From: JAUASW01 sp036880965
GTDB lineage: Bacteria > Pseudomonadota > Gammaproteobacteria > Burkholderiales > Burkholderiaceae_C
Assembly: GCF_036880965.1 (NCBI RefSeq)
Contig: NZ_JBAJMV010000006.1
Span: 310,001 to 374,000 of the forward strand
Direction: 5' to 3'
Length of the DNA: 64,000 nt
Shown: piece after piece, positions 25,127 to 34,873 of the stretch
Layout of the letters: each line of letters begins with the position of its first letter
Position numbering within the stretch: position 1 is the first letter of the stretch
Notes under the pieces: generated by a model
The model's input: only the letters and a program-made list of their open reading frames with translations
Databases searched by the model: none
What the model was told of the DNA's origin: nothing
Program-made: the position numbers and the translations under genes

Positions 25127-25750
25127 TTAGACCGTAGTGGTTTCAGTGAGTGCGGCGATCTGCGCACGCGCGCTGGCGATGCCGGCGGCCTCGGCTTCGG
25201 GGCCCATGTTCAGGCCTTCGGCGAAGACGAATTCCACGTCCGTCAAGCCCAGGAAGGCCAGCACGGTGCGCAGATAAGGCGTCACGCCGTCGGTCGGCAG
25301 GTCACGGTGCACGCCGCCTCGGGTCGACACCACATAAACCTTCTTGTTCTTCAGGAGGCCGACAGGGCCGGTCGCGGTATAGCTGAAGGTGACGCCGGCG
25401 CGGGCAATCGCATCGATCCAGTTCTTCAGTTGCGAGCTGACGCCGAAATTGATCATGGGAGCGCCAATCACGATGGCGTCGGCGGCCTGCACTTCGGCGA
25501 TCAGCGCGTCGTTCAGGGCCACGCGGGCCTGCTGCTCGGGGCTGCGGGCGTCGGCCGGCGTGAACAGGGCGCCCAGGGCGGCCTCGTCCATCGGGGGCAG
25601 CGGCGTGGCCGCCAGTTCATGCACGGCCAGCGAACCGTGGCTGTTCGAGGCCCGCAGGGCGGCGGTGATTTCGTCGGCCAGACGGGTGGACCAGGAGCCC
25701 TGACCGTCTTGAACTCGGCGGGCGCTGGAGTTGATTTGCAGAATGTTCAT
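25127..25750 (-). CDS. azoR: AzoR-type FMN-dependent NADH azoreductase
   Basis: 207 aa. Flavodoxin-like fold with the opening MNILQINSSARR and the FMN-contact segment APMINFGVSSQLKNWIDAIARAGVTFSYTATGPVGLLKNKKVYVVSTRGG, typical of AzoR/AcpD. It reduces quinones and azo compounds with NADH and protects against thiol stress. A ribosome site (AAGGAGC) lies just before the ATG at 25750. The LysR-type regulator is divergent, 116 bases away, and is the probable activator of azoR and its downstream pirin gene. Confidence 0.93.
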   Translation of the reverse strand: MNILQINSSARRVQDGQGSWSTRLADEITAALRASNSHGSLAVHELAATPLPPMDEAALGALFTPADARSPEQQARVALNDALIAEVQAADAIVIGAPMINFGVSSQLKNWIDAIARAGVTFSYTATGPVGLLKNKKVYVVSTRGGVHRDLPTDGVTPYLRTVLAFLGLTDVEFVFAEGLNMGPEAEAAGIASARAQIAALTETTTV

Positions 25751-25848
25751 GGTGAGCTCCTTGTGGGGTTGATTCGTCGTGTTGCTTGACGATGGAGTCA
25801 CTTTATTGGGAACATTGACGGCACAGAAGACGCCAAATTGCACTTAAC

Positions 25849-25866
25849 TGTTCCACAGGTAGAACA
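25849..25866. promoter_or_regulatory. Inverted repeat TGTTC-N8-GAACA touching the LysR start codon
   Basis: A perfect five-base dyad with eight-base spacer ends one base before the LysR ATG and covers its only weak ribosome site (AGG at 25857-25859). Another GAACA half-site lies at 25810-25814, toward azoR. LysR proteins usually bind T-N11-A dyads between divergent genes, so this is a good candidate for the autoregulatory site. Confidence 0.55.
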
Positions 25867-26805
25867 ATGAGCCTCGATGCCGATGACCTCTTGATGTTTG
25901 CCCGTGTGATGGAAGCCGGCAGCTTCAGCCGCGCTGCCGAGCGCCTGAGCCTGCCCAAATCCACCGTTTCGCGCCGCATTGCCGCGCTGGAGCAGCGCCT
26001 GGGCGAAAAGCTGCTGCAGCGCAGCACCCGGCGCCTGGTGCTGACCGAGTTCGGGCAAGGCGTGCTGGAACATGCGCGCGCCCTGGCCGCCGAGGTAGAC
26101 CAGGCCCTGGCCCTGGCCCTGCATCGCCAGCAAAAGCCCACAGGCCGGCTGCGCGTGAGCATGCCGGCGGACTTCGCGCTGCAGGCGCTCTCCGAGATGC
26201 TGACCCGGTTCACGCTGGACTATCCGGAGGTGCAGCTGGAGCTCGACCTCTCGCCGCGCCGTGTAGACCTGATTGCCGAGGGCTTCGATATCGCCGTGCG
26301 CATGGGCGCCCTGGGTGAAGACAGTCAGCTCGCCGCGCGACGCCTGGCAACGATGACCAACGGCCTCTATGCCTCGCCCGACTATCTGCGCCGCAACGGC
26401 GAGCCGCTGCGGCCCGAGGCGCTGGAGAGCATGCACGGCCTGATGATCCTGAACCGCCACGGCGAAGCCATGCCCTGGGAGCTGCGGCGCGGCGAGCCGG
26501 TGCAGGAGCAATGGCGAAGCGTGCCGACACAGCGAACGCTGGTGAACGCGCCCGACATGCTGCTCAAGCTGGCGGTTGCCGGCGTTGGCATCACCGCGGT
26601 GGGCGACCACTACGCGCGGCCCGCGGTCAGCGCCGGCCAGCTGGTGCGCATCCTGCCGGACTGGTGCCTGGCGCCCGCGGACTGCTGGGCAGTCTTTCCC
26701 GAGCGCCGGCTGATGCCCTTGCGCTCGCGGCTCTTCATCGAGGCGATGGCCACGGCGCTGTCTGGCTGCAGCGCTCCGGTGGTCCCGCCGGCCAGAGCAG
26801 CCTGA
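25867..26805 (+). CDS. LysR family transcriptional regulator
   Basis: 312 aa. N-terminal winged helix-turn-helix: LLMFARVMEAGSFSRAAERLSLPKSTVSRRIAALEQRLGEKLLQRSTRRL. The remainder is a periplasmic-binding-protein-like effector domain (KPTGRLRVSMPADFALQALSEML...). The short-linker style places it in the CrgA/AaeR-like group, whose members often control flavin reductases or pirins. It is divergent from azoR-pirin and likely controls it; effector unknown (quinones are plausible by analogy). It converges with the TonB-like gene, leaving 37 bases. Confidence 0.92.
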   Translation: MSLDADDLLMFARVMEAGSFSRAAERLSLPKSTVSRRIAALEQRLGEKLLQRSTRRLVLTEFGQGVLEHARALAAEVDQALALALHRQQKPTGRLRVSMPADFALQALSEMLTRFTLDYPEVQLELDLSPRRVDLIAEGFDIAVRMGALGEDSQLAARRLATMTNGLYASPDYLRRNGEPLRPEALESMHGLMILNRHGEAMPWELRRGEPVQEQWRSVPTQRTLVNAPDMLLKLAVAGVGITAVGDHYARPAVSAGQLVRILPDWCLAPADCWAVFPERRLMPLRSRLFIEAMATALSGCSAPVVPPARAA

Positions 26806-26842
26806 CTGAAGGTCCGGCTCCTGAACCCCGCCTATTCGCCGC

Positions 26843-27634
26843 TTATTCGCCGGTGCTGAAGCCGATCTCCACCGTCGCCTCACGGGCGTGGGAGACAGGC
26901 TCGAAGCGCCACTGATTCACTGCCTCCAGCGCCGCCACCGACATCTTGCGATGCGAGGTCTTCAAGGCTTCGGCATTGCGCACCGAACCGTCAGGCTGGA
27001 CCGTGAAGCGCACCAACACGGTTCCAGAGCTGACCATGTTCACCAGCTGACGCGGGAACTCCGGCGCCACGCGATGCAGGAGGCGCAGCTCAGGCTCCAC
27101 GGGGGCGGCCGCTTCCGTTGCGGTTGCGGTTGCGGTTGCGGTTGCGGTTGCGGTTGCGGTTGCGGTTGCGGTTACGGTTACGGTTGCGGTTGCGGCCGCG
27201 GGTGCCGGTGCCGGTGCCGGTGCCGGCTCCGAACGCGGCGCGGCCAGCGCGACCTGGGCTGGCGGCTCGATCTCACGCGACGTGACGGTGGAATTGTCAG
27301 AGGCAGCCACGAGCGAGAAGCCTTGCGGAGCAGGCTCAGCGGCCGCTTCGGCCGCAGCCACAGGTTTGCCGGCCGGCTTGGGTGCTGCAGCCGCTACCAC
27401 CTTCGCGGCAGGCTTGGGCGCCGCTGCCGCAACCGGTTTCGCAGGCGCCTTGTCGGCACTCATCCGTATCCAGTGGAAGACCTTGTCGGCGTCGCGCTTG
27501 GCGCGCTCTTCGGGCGTTAGCACCGGCTTGGGCGTATTGCCGACGACAACCGGTGTTGCGTTCTGTGCGAGCACAGAGCCACACAAGGCCAAAGCCAGGC
27601 CCAGTCCCGTCCCCCAACGAATGCAGCTCTTCAT
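26843..27634 (-). CDS. Periplasmic TonB C-terminal-domain protein with a Thr-Ala repeat linker
   Basis: 263 aa. A cleavable-looking signal peptide (MKSCIRWGTGLGLALALCGSVLA-QN) takes the place of the usual uncleaved TonB membrane anchor. A long Ala/Pro/Lys-rich linker (about residues 65-170) includes four Pro-Ala pairs and then twelve Thr-Ala or Thr-Val pairs. The C-terminus is a TonB domain: LLHRVAPEFPRQLVNMVSSGTVLVRFTVQPDGSVRNAEAL and NQWRFEPVSHAREATVEIGFSTGE. TonB proteins transmit energy to outer-membrane receptors, but without an ExbB/D-contact helix this one may be a structural or accessory protein. The linker sequence is a DNA microsatellite. Confidence 0.82.
   Translation of the reverse strand: MKSCIRWGTGLGLALALCGSVLAQNATPVVVGNTPKPVLTPEERAKRDADKVFHWIRMSADKAPAKPVAAAAPKPAAKVVAAAAPKPAGKPVAAAEAAAEPAPQGFSLVAASDNSTVTSREIEPPAQVALAAPRSEPAPAPAPAPAAATATVTVTATATATATATATATATATEAAAPVEPELRLLHRVAPEFPRQLVNMVSSGTVLVRFTVQPDGSVRNAEALKTSHRKMSVAALEAVNQWRFEPVSHAREATVEIGFSTGE
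27121..27226. repeat. In-frame hexanucleotide tandem repeats inside the TonB-like gene
   Basis: Twelve consecutive copies of CGGTTG (two read CGGTTA) fill 27121-27192, followed by four copies of GGTGCC at 27201-27224. On the coding strand they give Thr-Ala/Thr-Val and Pro-Ala dipeptides. Because the unit is six bases, copy-number changes alter linker length without breaking the frame. Confidence 0.95.
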
Positions 27635-27789
27635 GGCAACCCTCCTCTTCTGATGGGCAGCACCGCTTGTGGCGATGCCTTGCGCCAGCAATCTAACCAG
27701 GCCTGCCATCCCCTGCTTGCGGGTTTTTGCGGAGCCGTGCTTTGCGAGCGTGAAGTCCTGCGCGGACTGCGTGGCTATACTCGCCGCTC

Positions 27790-27892
27790 GCTCCGGGGGG
27801 CCCTGCTGTCAAGTCGACAGCGTCGGGCTGAGATGTGGCCAAAGCCACGGACCCGCTGAACTTGATCCGGCCAGTACCGGCGTAAGAAGAGC
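27790..27892 (+). promoter_or_regulatory. TPP (THI-box) riboswitch
   Basis: The conserved TPP aptamer sequence is present in order: GGGGGGCCC, GGGCTGAGA, GGACCCGCTGAACTTGATC, CGGCCAGTACCGGCGTAAGAA. GCTC at 27790-27793 can pair with GAGC at 27889-27892 to close helix P1. The aptamer binds thiamine pyrophosphate and lowers expression of the downstream genes, here thiC-thiO-thiS-thiG-thiDE. Confidence 0.96.
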
Positions 27893-27976
27893 TTGACCGA
27901 CCCTGTCACCTGCGCCCCCCTGCCGCCGGTGGGTCGTCACCAGCCCTAACGCCATAAAGGCCAGCCCAGGGCAGAC

Positions 27977-28004
27977 CTCCGGAGTCCAACAAAGACCTCC
28001 GGAG
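27977..28004 (+). promoter_or_regulatory. Ribosome-site-sequestering hairpin of thiC (likely riboswitch expression platform)
   Basis: The self-complementary octamer CTCCGGAG occurs at 27977-27984 and again at 27997-28004, inside a 12-base direct repeat (AGACCTCCGGAG). The two copies can form a perfect eight-base stem with a 12-base loop. The second copy contains the GGAG that is the thiC ribosome site, five bases before the ATG. Closing this stem would block thiC translation, the usual control mode of thiC riboswitches in Gram-negative bacteria. Confidence 0.7.
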
Positions 28005-28009
28005 ACGCC

Positions 28010-29877
<1,868 letters not shown>

Positions 29878-29878
<1 letters not shown>

Positions 29879-30912
29879 TGGCCCGCATCGCCATCGCCGG
29901 CGCCGGCCTGGTCGGGCGCCTGTTTTCATGGGCGCTGGTGCGCGCCGGCCATCAGGTCGAGGTCTTTGATGCCTCGTCCGGGCCTGCGCCTGAGGGGCCG
30001 CAGCGCGCCGCGGCTTTCAGCGCCGCGGGTCTGCTGAGCCCGCTGGCAGAGCAGGACAGCGGTGCCGATACGTCCATGGTGGCAGCCGGCTGGCGCTCGC
30101 TGCAGCTGTGGCCGCGCATCTGCGCGCGCTTGCCTGTGCAGGTGCACTTGCGGCGCGAAGGCAGCTTGCTGCTGGCACACCGGGGTGATCTCGGCGCGGC
30201 ACGGCGGGTCTTGCAGCATGTGGTCGGCGCGGTGGCGCTGGACGAGACTGCCCTGCGTGACCTCGAGCCGGCCTTGGCACCGGGCCTGCTGGCCTGGAAG
30301 CTGGAGGGTGAGGGCTTCATCGACCCACCCGCCGCCATGGCGGCACTGCACCAGGGCGCCGCGGCGGCGAACTGGCACTGGAATCAGCCGGTTGGAAAAG
30401 TACTGCCGCACCGCCTGCTGCTGGCCGATGGTCACGAGATCGAGGCCGACTGGGCCATCGATTGCCGCGGCCTCGGTGCGCGGCCCGCCCTGCCCTTGCG
30501 CGGCGTTCGAGGCGAGATCCTGACCCTGAGCCTCGCCGGCCACGGCTTGCGACGCCCGCTGCGGCTCCTGCATCCGCGGCATCGGCTCTATCTCGTGCCG
30601 CGCGACGAGGCCACCCTGGTGCTGGGCGCCAGCGAAATCGAGAGCGAAGACTTGAGCCCCGTGTGCTTGCGCACGGCGGTGGAGCTGATGGCTGCGGCCC
30701 ACAGCCTGATGCCCTCGCTGGCCGAGGCGCGCATCGCCAAACTGGATGTCAACCTGAGGCCGGCGCTGCCCGATCATCGTCCCGAGGTACAGTTTGCGCC
30801 TGGCCAGTTGAGTATCAACGGCCTGTATCGCCACGGATTCCTGATGGGACCGGCGCTGGTGCAAGAGCTGCTCATGAGAAGCGGGCTCGGCACCTTGGAG
30901 GAGAAAGAGTGA
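29878..30912 (+). CDS. thiO: ThiO, FAD-dependent glycine oxidase
   Basis: 344 aa. N-terminal FAD-binding motif IAIAGAGLVGRLFSWALVRAGHQVEVFD and a DAO-type C-terminal half ending RPALPDHRPEVQFAPGQLSINGLYRHGFLMGPALVQEL. ThiO oxidises glycine to dehydroglycine for thiazole formation, used by aerobes in place of ThiH. It overlaps thiC (TGATG) and thiS (GTGA), so the operon is translationally coupled. Confidence 0.93.
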
Positions 30913-31133
30913 GCACGAGCAAGGAACTGCACATCGAGATTCGTCTCGATGAGGCGCGGCTGCGCCTGGGCGCCGGCACCACATTGGCCGGTTTGATCGA
31001 GCATCTGGGCCGCGCGCCCACGGCCGTGGCCACGGCGCGCAACGGGGAATTCATCCCGCGCGCTGCTCGCCATCACACGGTCCTGAAGAACGGCGACCAG
31101 GTGCTGCTCTTCAAACCCATCGTCGGAGGCTGA
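30909..31133 (+). CDS. thiS: ThiS, sulfur-carrier protein for thiazole synthesis
   Basis: 74 aa ubiquitin-like protein ending in the obligatory Gly-Gly (LLFKPIVGG) that is adenylated and thiocarboxylated. LAGLIEHLGRAPTAVATARNGEFIPR and the HTVLKNGDQVLLF strand match ThiS. It starts with GTG at 30909, overlapping the thiO stop by four bases, with AGGAG upstream. The activating enzyme ThiF is not encoded in this window. Confidence 0.94.
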   Translation: MSTSKELHIEIRLDEARLRLGAGTTLAGLIEHLGRAPTAVATARNGEFIPRAARHHTVLKNGDQVLLFKPIVGG

Positions 31134-31135
31134 GC

Positions 31136-31945
31136 ATGGCCTTCAAAGACCCCCTGACCATCGCCGGCGTCACGCTGGACAGCCGCCTGCTGCTCGGCAC
31201 CGCCGGCTACCCGAGCCCGGCCCTCCTGAGCGAGGCGATCGAGGCTTCGGGCAGCCAGTTGCTGACACTGGGCCTCAAGCGCACCGTGCAAAGCGGCGAC
31301 AACGGCTTTGTCGAGCTCGCCCTGCAAACCGCCCGGGCCCGGGGCGCGCACCTCCTGCCCAATACCGCCGGCTGTCACACGGCCAGCGAGGCGGTGCAAC
31401 TGGCCTGCATGGCGCGCGAGCTCTATGGCACGGCCTGGGTAAAGCTCGAGGTCATCGGCGATGCCCACACCCTGCAGCCCGACCCCTTCGAGTTGCTGGA
31501 AGCAGCGCGCAGCCTGGTGAACCTGGGCTTCACGGTTCTGCCCTATTGCACCGAAGACCTCGTGCTGTGCCGGCGCCTGCTCGACGCGGGCTGCGCCGTG
31601 CTGATGCCCTGGGGCGCGCCGATCGGCTCGGGCCAGGGCCTCTTGAATTTGCCGGGCCTGCGCACGCTGCGCGAGCGGCTGCCCGAAGCAACCCTCATCA
31701 TCGACGCCGGCCTCGGCGCTCCTTCGCAAGCCGCACAGGCGCTGGAGCTTGGCTTCGATGCCGTGCTCCTGAATTCAGCGGTTTCTCAGGCCCGAAATCC
31801 TGCAGCAATGGCGGGCGCCTTTGCAGAGGCGGTGCGCGCAGGTCGCGCCGCATTCCGCGCCGGCCTGATGGCGCCGCAGGATTTCGCCAGGGCTTCTACG
31901 CCGGTGAGCGGCCATGCCTTCCTGCTCGGGGAGGCCGCGCGATGA
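31136..31945 (+). CDS. thiG: ThiG, thiazole synthase
   Basis: 269 aa TIM barrel. LLLGTAGYPSPALLSEAIEASGSQLLTLGLKR, LPNTAGCHTASEAVQLA, the Schiff-base Lys103 in WVKLEVIGD, and VLMPWGAPIGSGQGL are family landmarks. ThiG condenses deoxyxylulose phosphate, dehydroglycine and ThiS-thiocarboxylate into the thiazole phosphate. GCHTASEAV replaces the commoner GCRTAEEAV, a mild variation. It starts two bases after thiS, and its stop overlaps the next ATG (ATGA). Confidence 0.97.
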   Translation: MAFKDPLTIAGVTLDSRLLLGTAGYPSPALLSEAIEASGSQLLTLGLKRTVQSGDNGFVELALQTARARGAHLLPNTAGCHTASEAVQLACMARELYGTAWVKLEVIGDAHTLQPDPFELLEAARSLVNLGFTVLPYCTEDLVLCRRLLDAGCAVLMPWGAPIGSGQGLLNLPGLRTLRERLPEATLIIDAGLGAPSQAAQALELGFDAVLLNSAVSQARNPAAMAGAFAEAVRAGRAAFRAGLMAPQDFARASTPVSGHAFLLGEAAR

Positions 31946-33528
31946 CCTGGCAGAAGGAAGCTCAACCGCCCATCATCTGGAGCATTGCAGGCAGCGACTC
32001 CGGCGGCGGCGCCGGCCTCACTGCCGACAGCCGAGCTGCCAAGGCCATGGGCGTGCATCTGTGCCCGGTGGTCGCGGCTGTGACCGCGCAGAACTCGTTC
32101 GGCGTCAGCGCCATCTGCCCGCTGCCGGTGGCGCAGATCGAGGCCCAGATCGAGGCCTTGGCGTCCGACATGTGGCCGGCTGCCATCAAGACCGGCCTGC
32201 TGGGTTCGGCCGCCGCGGTGCAAGCGGTCGCCGACACCCTGGACCGCTTGCGCAGCGACGCGCCCGCGCTGGCCCTGGTCATTGACCCGGTGCTAGGAGC
32301 CAGCGCAGGGGGCTTGAGCTTTGCCAATGCGGCCGTGCTGCAAGCCATGCGCGAGCAGTTGCTGCCCCGGGCCACCCTGATCACACCCAATCGGCAGGAG
32401 GCCGAGCGCCTGCTGGCGCTGCCGCCGCTCACGCACAGCGTGCCCGAGCTGGCCGCCAAGCTGCGCCAGGCCGGCGCCCGCGCGGTCTGCATCACCGGGG
32501 GCGACGACCTGGGCACGCCTGCGGGCAAGGACCTGGCACTGGACTACCTGGACAGCGAGCTCGCCTCGGGCTGGCTGGCCAGCCCGCGCCTGCCCTCGCG
32601 AAACCATCATGGCACCGGCTGCACATTTGCCACCGGCGCGGCGGCCGCGCTGGCTCGCGGCTTCGCGCTGCCTGATGCGGTGCTGCTGGCCAAGATGCTG
32701 ACCTGGTGCGCGCTGCGCGATGGCCATGCTGCCGGCCGCGGCGCCGGCCCGGTACGCGCCCGACCGGCCTTCGTGCTGGACCCCGCCGCCATGCCCGTGA
32801 TGAGCTTCGGCCCTGAACTCGACCCCATGGCTGCGGCGCGCTGGACGCATGTGCTGCGCCAGCCGAGCGAGCCGGCCGAGCTCGGGCTCTATGCCCTGTG
32901 CGAGAGCGCCCAGCGCGTGGGCCAGCTGGCCGCCATCGGCCTGCCGCAAGTGCAGTTGCGCATCAAGCATCCGGCCGGCGAAGAGGCCTTGTCCGCAGAG
33001 ATCAAGGCCGCCTTGCAGGCCGTGGAGGGCAGCAACACGCGGCTCTGGATCAACGACCACTGGCGCATCGCCGTGCTCTCGGGCGCCCGGCACCTGCACC
33101 TGGGCCAGGAAGACTGGGCCGCGCTGCGTCCGGACGAGCAGGGCTGGCTGCTGGACAGCGGCGTGGCCCTGGGTCTGTCAAGTCACAGCCTTTGGGAGCT
33201 GGCGCGGGCGCGCGGCCTGGCGCCGGCCTATATCGCCTGCGGCCCGGTGTGGCCCACCACCACCAAAGACATGCCCTGGCAGCCGCAGGGCACCGGCAAC
33301 CTGGCCTGGTGGTCGTCGATGGCCGGCCGGCCGGTGGTCGCCATTGGCGGCGTGCTCACGGCCTCGCAGACGCGCGATTGCGCCGCGGCCGGTGCCTCGG
33401 GCGTGGCCCTGGTGCGCGGGCTCGATGCGGCGCTGGCCGACCTGGACGAATTCCGCAACGCCTGGGTCAGCGGCCGGATCCTGGCGCGCGCCGCACAACG
33501 GCCACCGCAACCCAGCCTGGCTGAATGA
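31942..33528 (+). CDS. thiDE: ThiD-ThiE fusion: HMP-P kinase and thiamin phosphate synthase
   Basis: 528 aa, two enzymes in one chain. Residues 10-280 are ThiD: SIAGSDSGGGAGLTADSRAAKAMG, VIDPVLGASAGG, and the anion-hole motif NHHGTGCTFATGAAAALARG. Residues about 295-510 are a divergent ThiE barrel: LGLYALCESAQRVGQL, VQLRIKH, WINDHWRIAV, HLHLGQEDW, GLSSHSLWELARARG, YIACGPVWPTTTKDM, VVAIGGV. ThiD phosphorylates HMP-P and ThiE joins the pyrimidine and thiazole to give thiamin phosphate. The ATG overlaps the thiG stop. ThiL, for the last step, is not in the window. Confidence 0.94.
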   Translation: MTWQKEAQPPIIWSIAGSDSGGGAGLTADSRAAKAMGVHLCPVVAAVTAQNSFGVSAICPLPVAQIEAQIEALASDMWPAAIKTGLLGSAAAVQAVADTLDRLRSDAPALALVIDPVLGASAGGLSFANAAVLQAMREQLLPRATLITPNRQEAERLLALPPLTHSVPELAAKLRQAGARAVCITGGDDLGTPAGKDLALDYLDSELASGWLASPRLPSRNHHGTGCTFATGAAAALARGFALPDAVLLAKMLTWCALRDGHAAGRGAGPVRARPAFVLDPAAMPVMSFGPELDPMAAARWTHVLRQPSEPAELGLYALCESAQRVGQLAAIGLPQVQLRIKHPAGEEALSAEIKAALQAVEGSNTRLWINDHWRIAVLSGARHLHLGQEDWAALRPDEQGWLLDSGVALGLSSHSLWELARARGLAPAYIACGPVWPTTTKDMPWQPQGTGNLAWWSSMAGRPVVAIGGVLTASQTRDCAAAGASGVALVRGLDAALADLDEFRNAWVSGRILARAAQRPPQPSLAE

Positions 33529-33655
33529 CACACATGCCGGCAGCACCGTGACGCGCAGCCGGCAGCTGGCGTTCTGCCGCGGTTGGGGCGCTCCCGGCAG
33601 GCCCAGAAATGCAGGCCCACGCCATTGCGCATGATCACGCCATGGACGCCCTGCT

Positions 33656-34873
33656 TCAGAAACTCAGGACAAACAGGCCCCCACCGCCCAGCGGCCGCAG
33701 GCAACGTACCGTTCCGCCCATGCCATGAACGAGGTTGCGCACCACTGCCAGGCCGATGCCGGAACCGCCGGGGCGGGCGCTGAAGAAGGGCAGGAAGATG
33801 TCGGTCTCCAGGCCTGGCGGCACCCCGGGGCCGTTGTCGAGCACGCTGATCTGCAGGCGGCCGCCGCGCACCTGGCGTGCCTGCAGCTGCAGGCGCGGTG
33901 CGGCCTGGGTCGCCGTGGCGTCGGCAGCGTTCTTGATCAGGTTCAGGAGTGCCTGCTCCAGCTGGCCGGGATCGGCCCTGAGGCTCAGGGTCGGCTCATC
34001 GAGCTCGAATGTGGCCGTGCCGCCCCGTGCTCGCCAGCTCTCGCCGACCAGCGCGTCCAGCCGGTCCAGCAGCGCGCGCAAGGGCACCACCTCCAGGCGC
34101 GGCTCGGGCCAGTCGCTGACCTGGCGGTAGTCGGCAACGAAGCGCGCCAAGGCCTCGGCACGGCGAGCCACGGCTTCGAGCGCCAATGTCAGGTCCGGAT
34201 CGGGCTGCTCCGACTCGGCCACCAGCTCCTGCGCGGTGCGCGACAGCGAGGCGATCGGCGTCAGCGAGTTCATGATCTCGTGGGTCAGCACATGCACAAG
34301 CTGGCGCCAGGCCCGCAAGGTCTCGGCTTCTAGTTCGCTCTCCACCGGCATCAGCGCGAGCAGCCGGGTCTGCGTGCCGGCCAGGTTGAGTGCACTGCCG
34401 GCCAGCAGCCAGCGCTCGCTGCCGCGTTCGGTGGCGATGCTCAAGAGCTCATGGGCAGCGCCACTCTCAGCGGCCGCCAGCCGGGCGAGCAGCTCACTGC
34501 GATCCACGGCGCCACCCGGTGCAATCAAGCGATGCGCCCGCGCATTCAGCGGCTGAACGCCAGCGCCAGCTGTGTGCGTCCACAAGGCCACCGGCGCCTG
34601 CGCCAGCTGGCTCTCGATCAGGCCCAGGCGCTGGGACAGCTGCTCGGCCTCGCTGGCGAAAGCCGGCTGCACGACGAGAGGCGATGCACCCGCGCGCAGG
34701 CCGGCCAGGCCGCGCCAGGCCAACAACAGTGCGGCCAATGCAAAAACGCCTGCCACGGCCAGCACGCGCGGCGAATCCAGACAGCGCGCCGCCAGGGCAG
34801 CGGCCAGCATCAAGACCAGGCCGGCGAGCACCACCTGGCCGCGGCGCCAGCGGGTCATGCGACTAGAGGCCAT
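33656..34873 (-). CDS. Sensor histidine kinase of the HEIMNSL type
   Basis: 405 aa. Two N-terminal transmembrane helices (about 13-30 and 37-53) with almost no periplasmic loop, then a PAS-like cytoplasmic region (about 78-180). The phospho-acceptor His198 lies in HVLTHEIMNSLTPIASLSRTAQEL. ATP-binding boxes are LLNLIKNAADAT (N), DNGPGVPPG (G1), FFSARPGGSGIGLAVVRNLVHGMGG (F/G2). Kinases of this kind pair with NtrC-type regulators and sit beside MacB-like ABC exporters, as here. The start at 34873 overlaps the regulator gene by 11 bases and has GGAG five bases before it; an ATG at 34858 is the alternative. The small periplasmic part suggests sensing within or near the membrane. Confidence 0.92.
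   Translation of the reverse strand: MASSRMTRWRRGQVVLAGLVLMLAAALAARCLDSPRVLAVAGVFALAALLLAWRGLAGLRAGASPLVVQPAFASEAEQLSQRLGLIESQLAQAPVALWTHTAGAGVQPLNARAHRLIAPGGAVDRSELLARLAAAESGAAHELLSIATERGSERWLLAGSALNLAGTQTRLLALMPVESELEAETLRAWRQLVHVLTHEIMNSLTPIASLSRTAQELVAESEQPDPDLTLALEAVARRAEALARFVADYRQVSDWPEPRLEVVPLRALLDRLDALVGESWRARGGTATFELDEPTLSLRADPGQLEQALLNLIKNAADATATQAAPRLQLQARQVRGGRLQISVLDNGPGVPPGLETDIFLPFFSARPGGSGIGLAVVRNLVHGMGGTVRCLRPLGGGGLFVLSF

Larger units (their letters stand above)
27635..28009 (+). promoter_or_regulatory. 375-base leader and promoter region of the thi operon
   Basis: The region between the TonB-like start and thiC has no gene. Its first part (27635-27750) shows nothing recognisable. 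TATACT at 27776-27781 is a fair -10 box about ten bases before the riboswitch; no good -35 was found. AGTCC-N5-GGACT at 27754-27768 is a short dyad nearby. The TPP riboswitch and the thiC ribosome-site hairpin, listed separately, occupy the rest. About 85 bases of linker join them. Confidence 0.6.

Noticed and set aside
27121..27226. Tandem repeats as a CRISPR-like array
   Set aside because: Six-base units without spacers inside a coding region; a microsatellite, not CRISPR.
33529..33655. A small gene or RNA between thiDE and the histidine kinase gene
   Set aside because: Only 127 bases, no ribosome site with an open frame, and no convincing stem beyond short GC-rich repeats.
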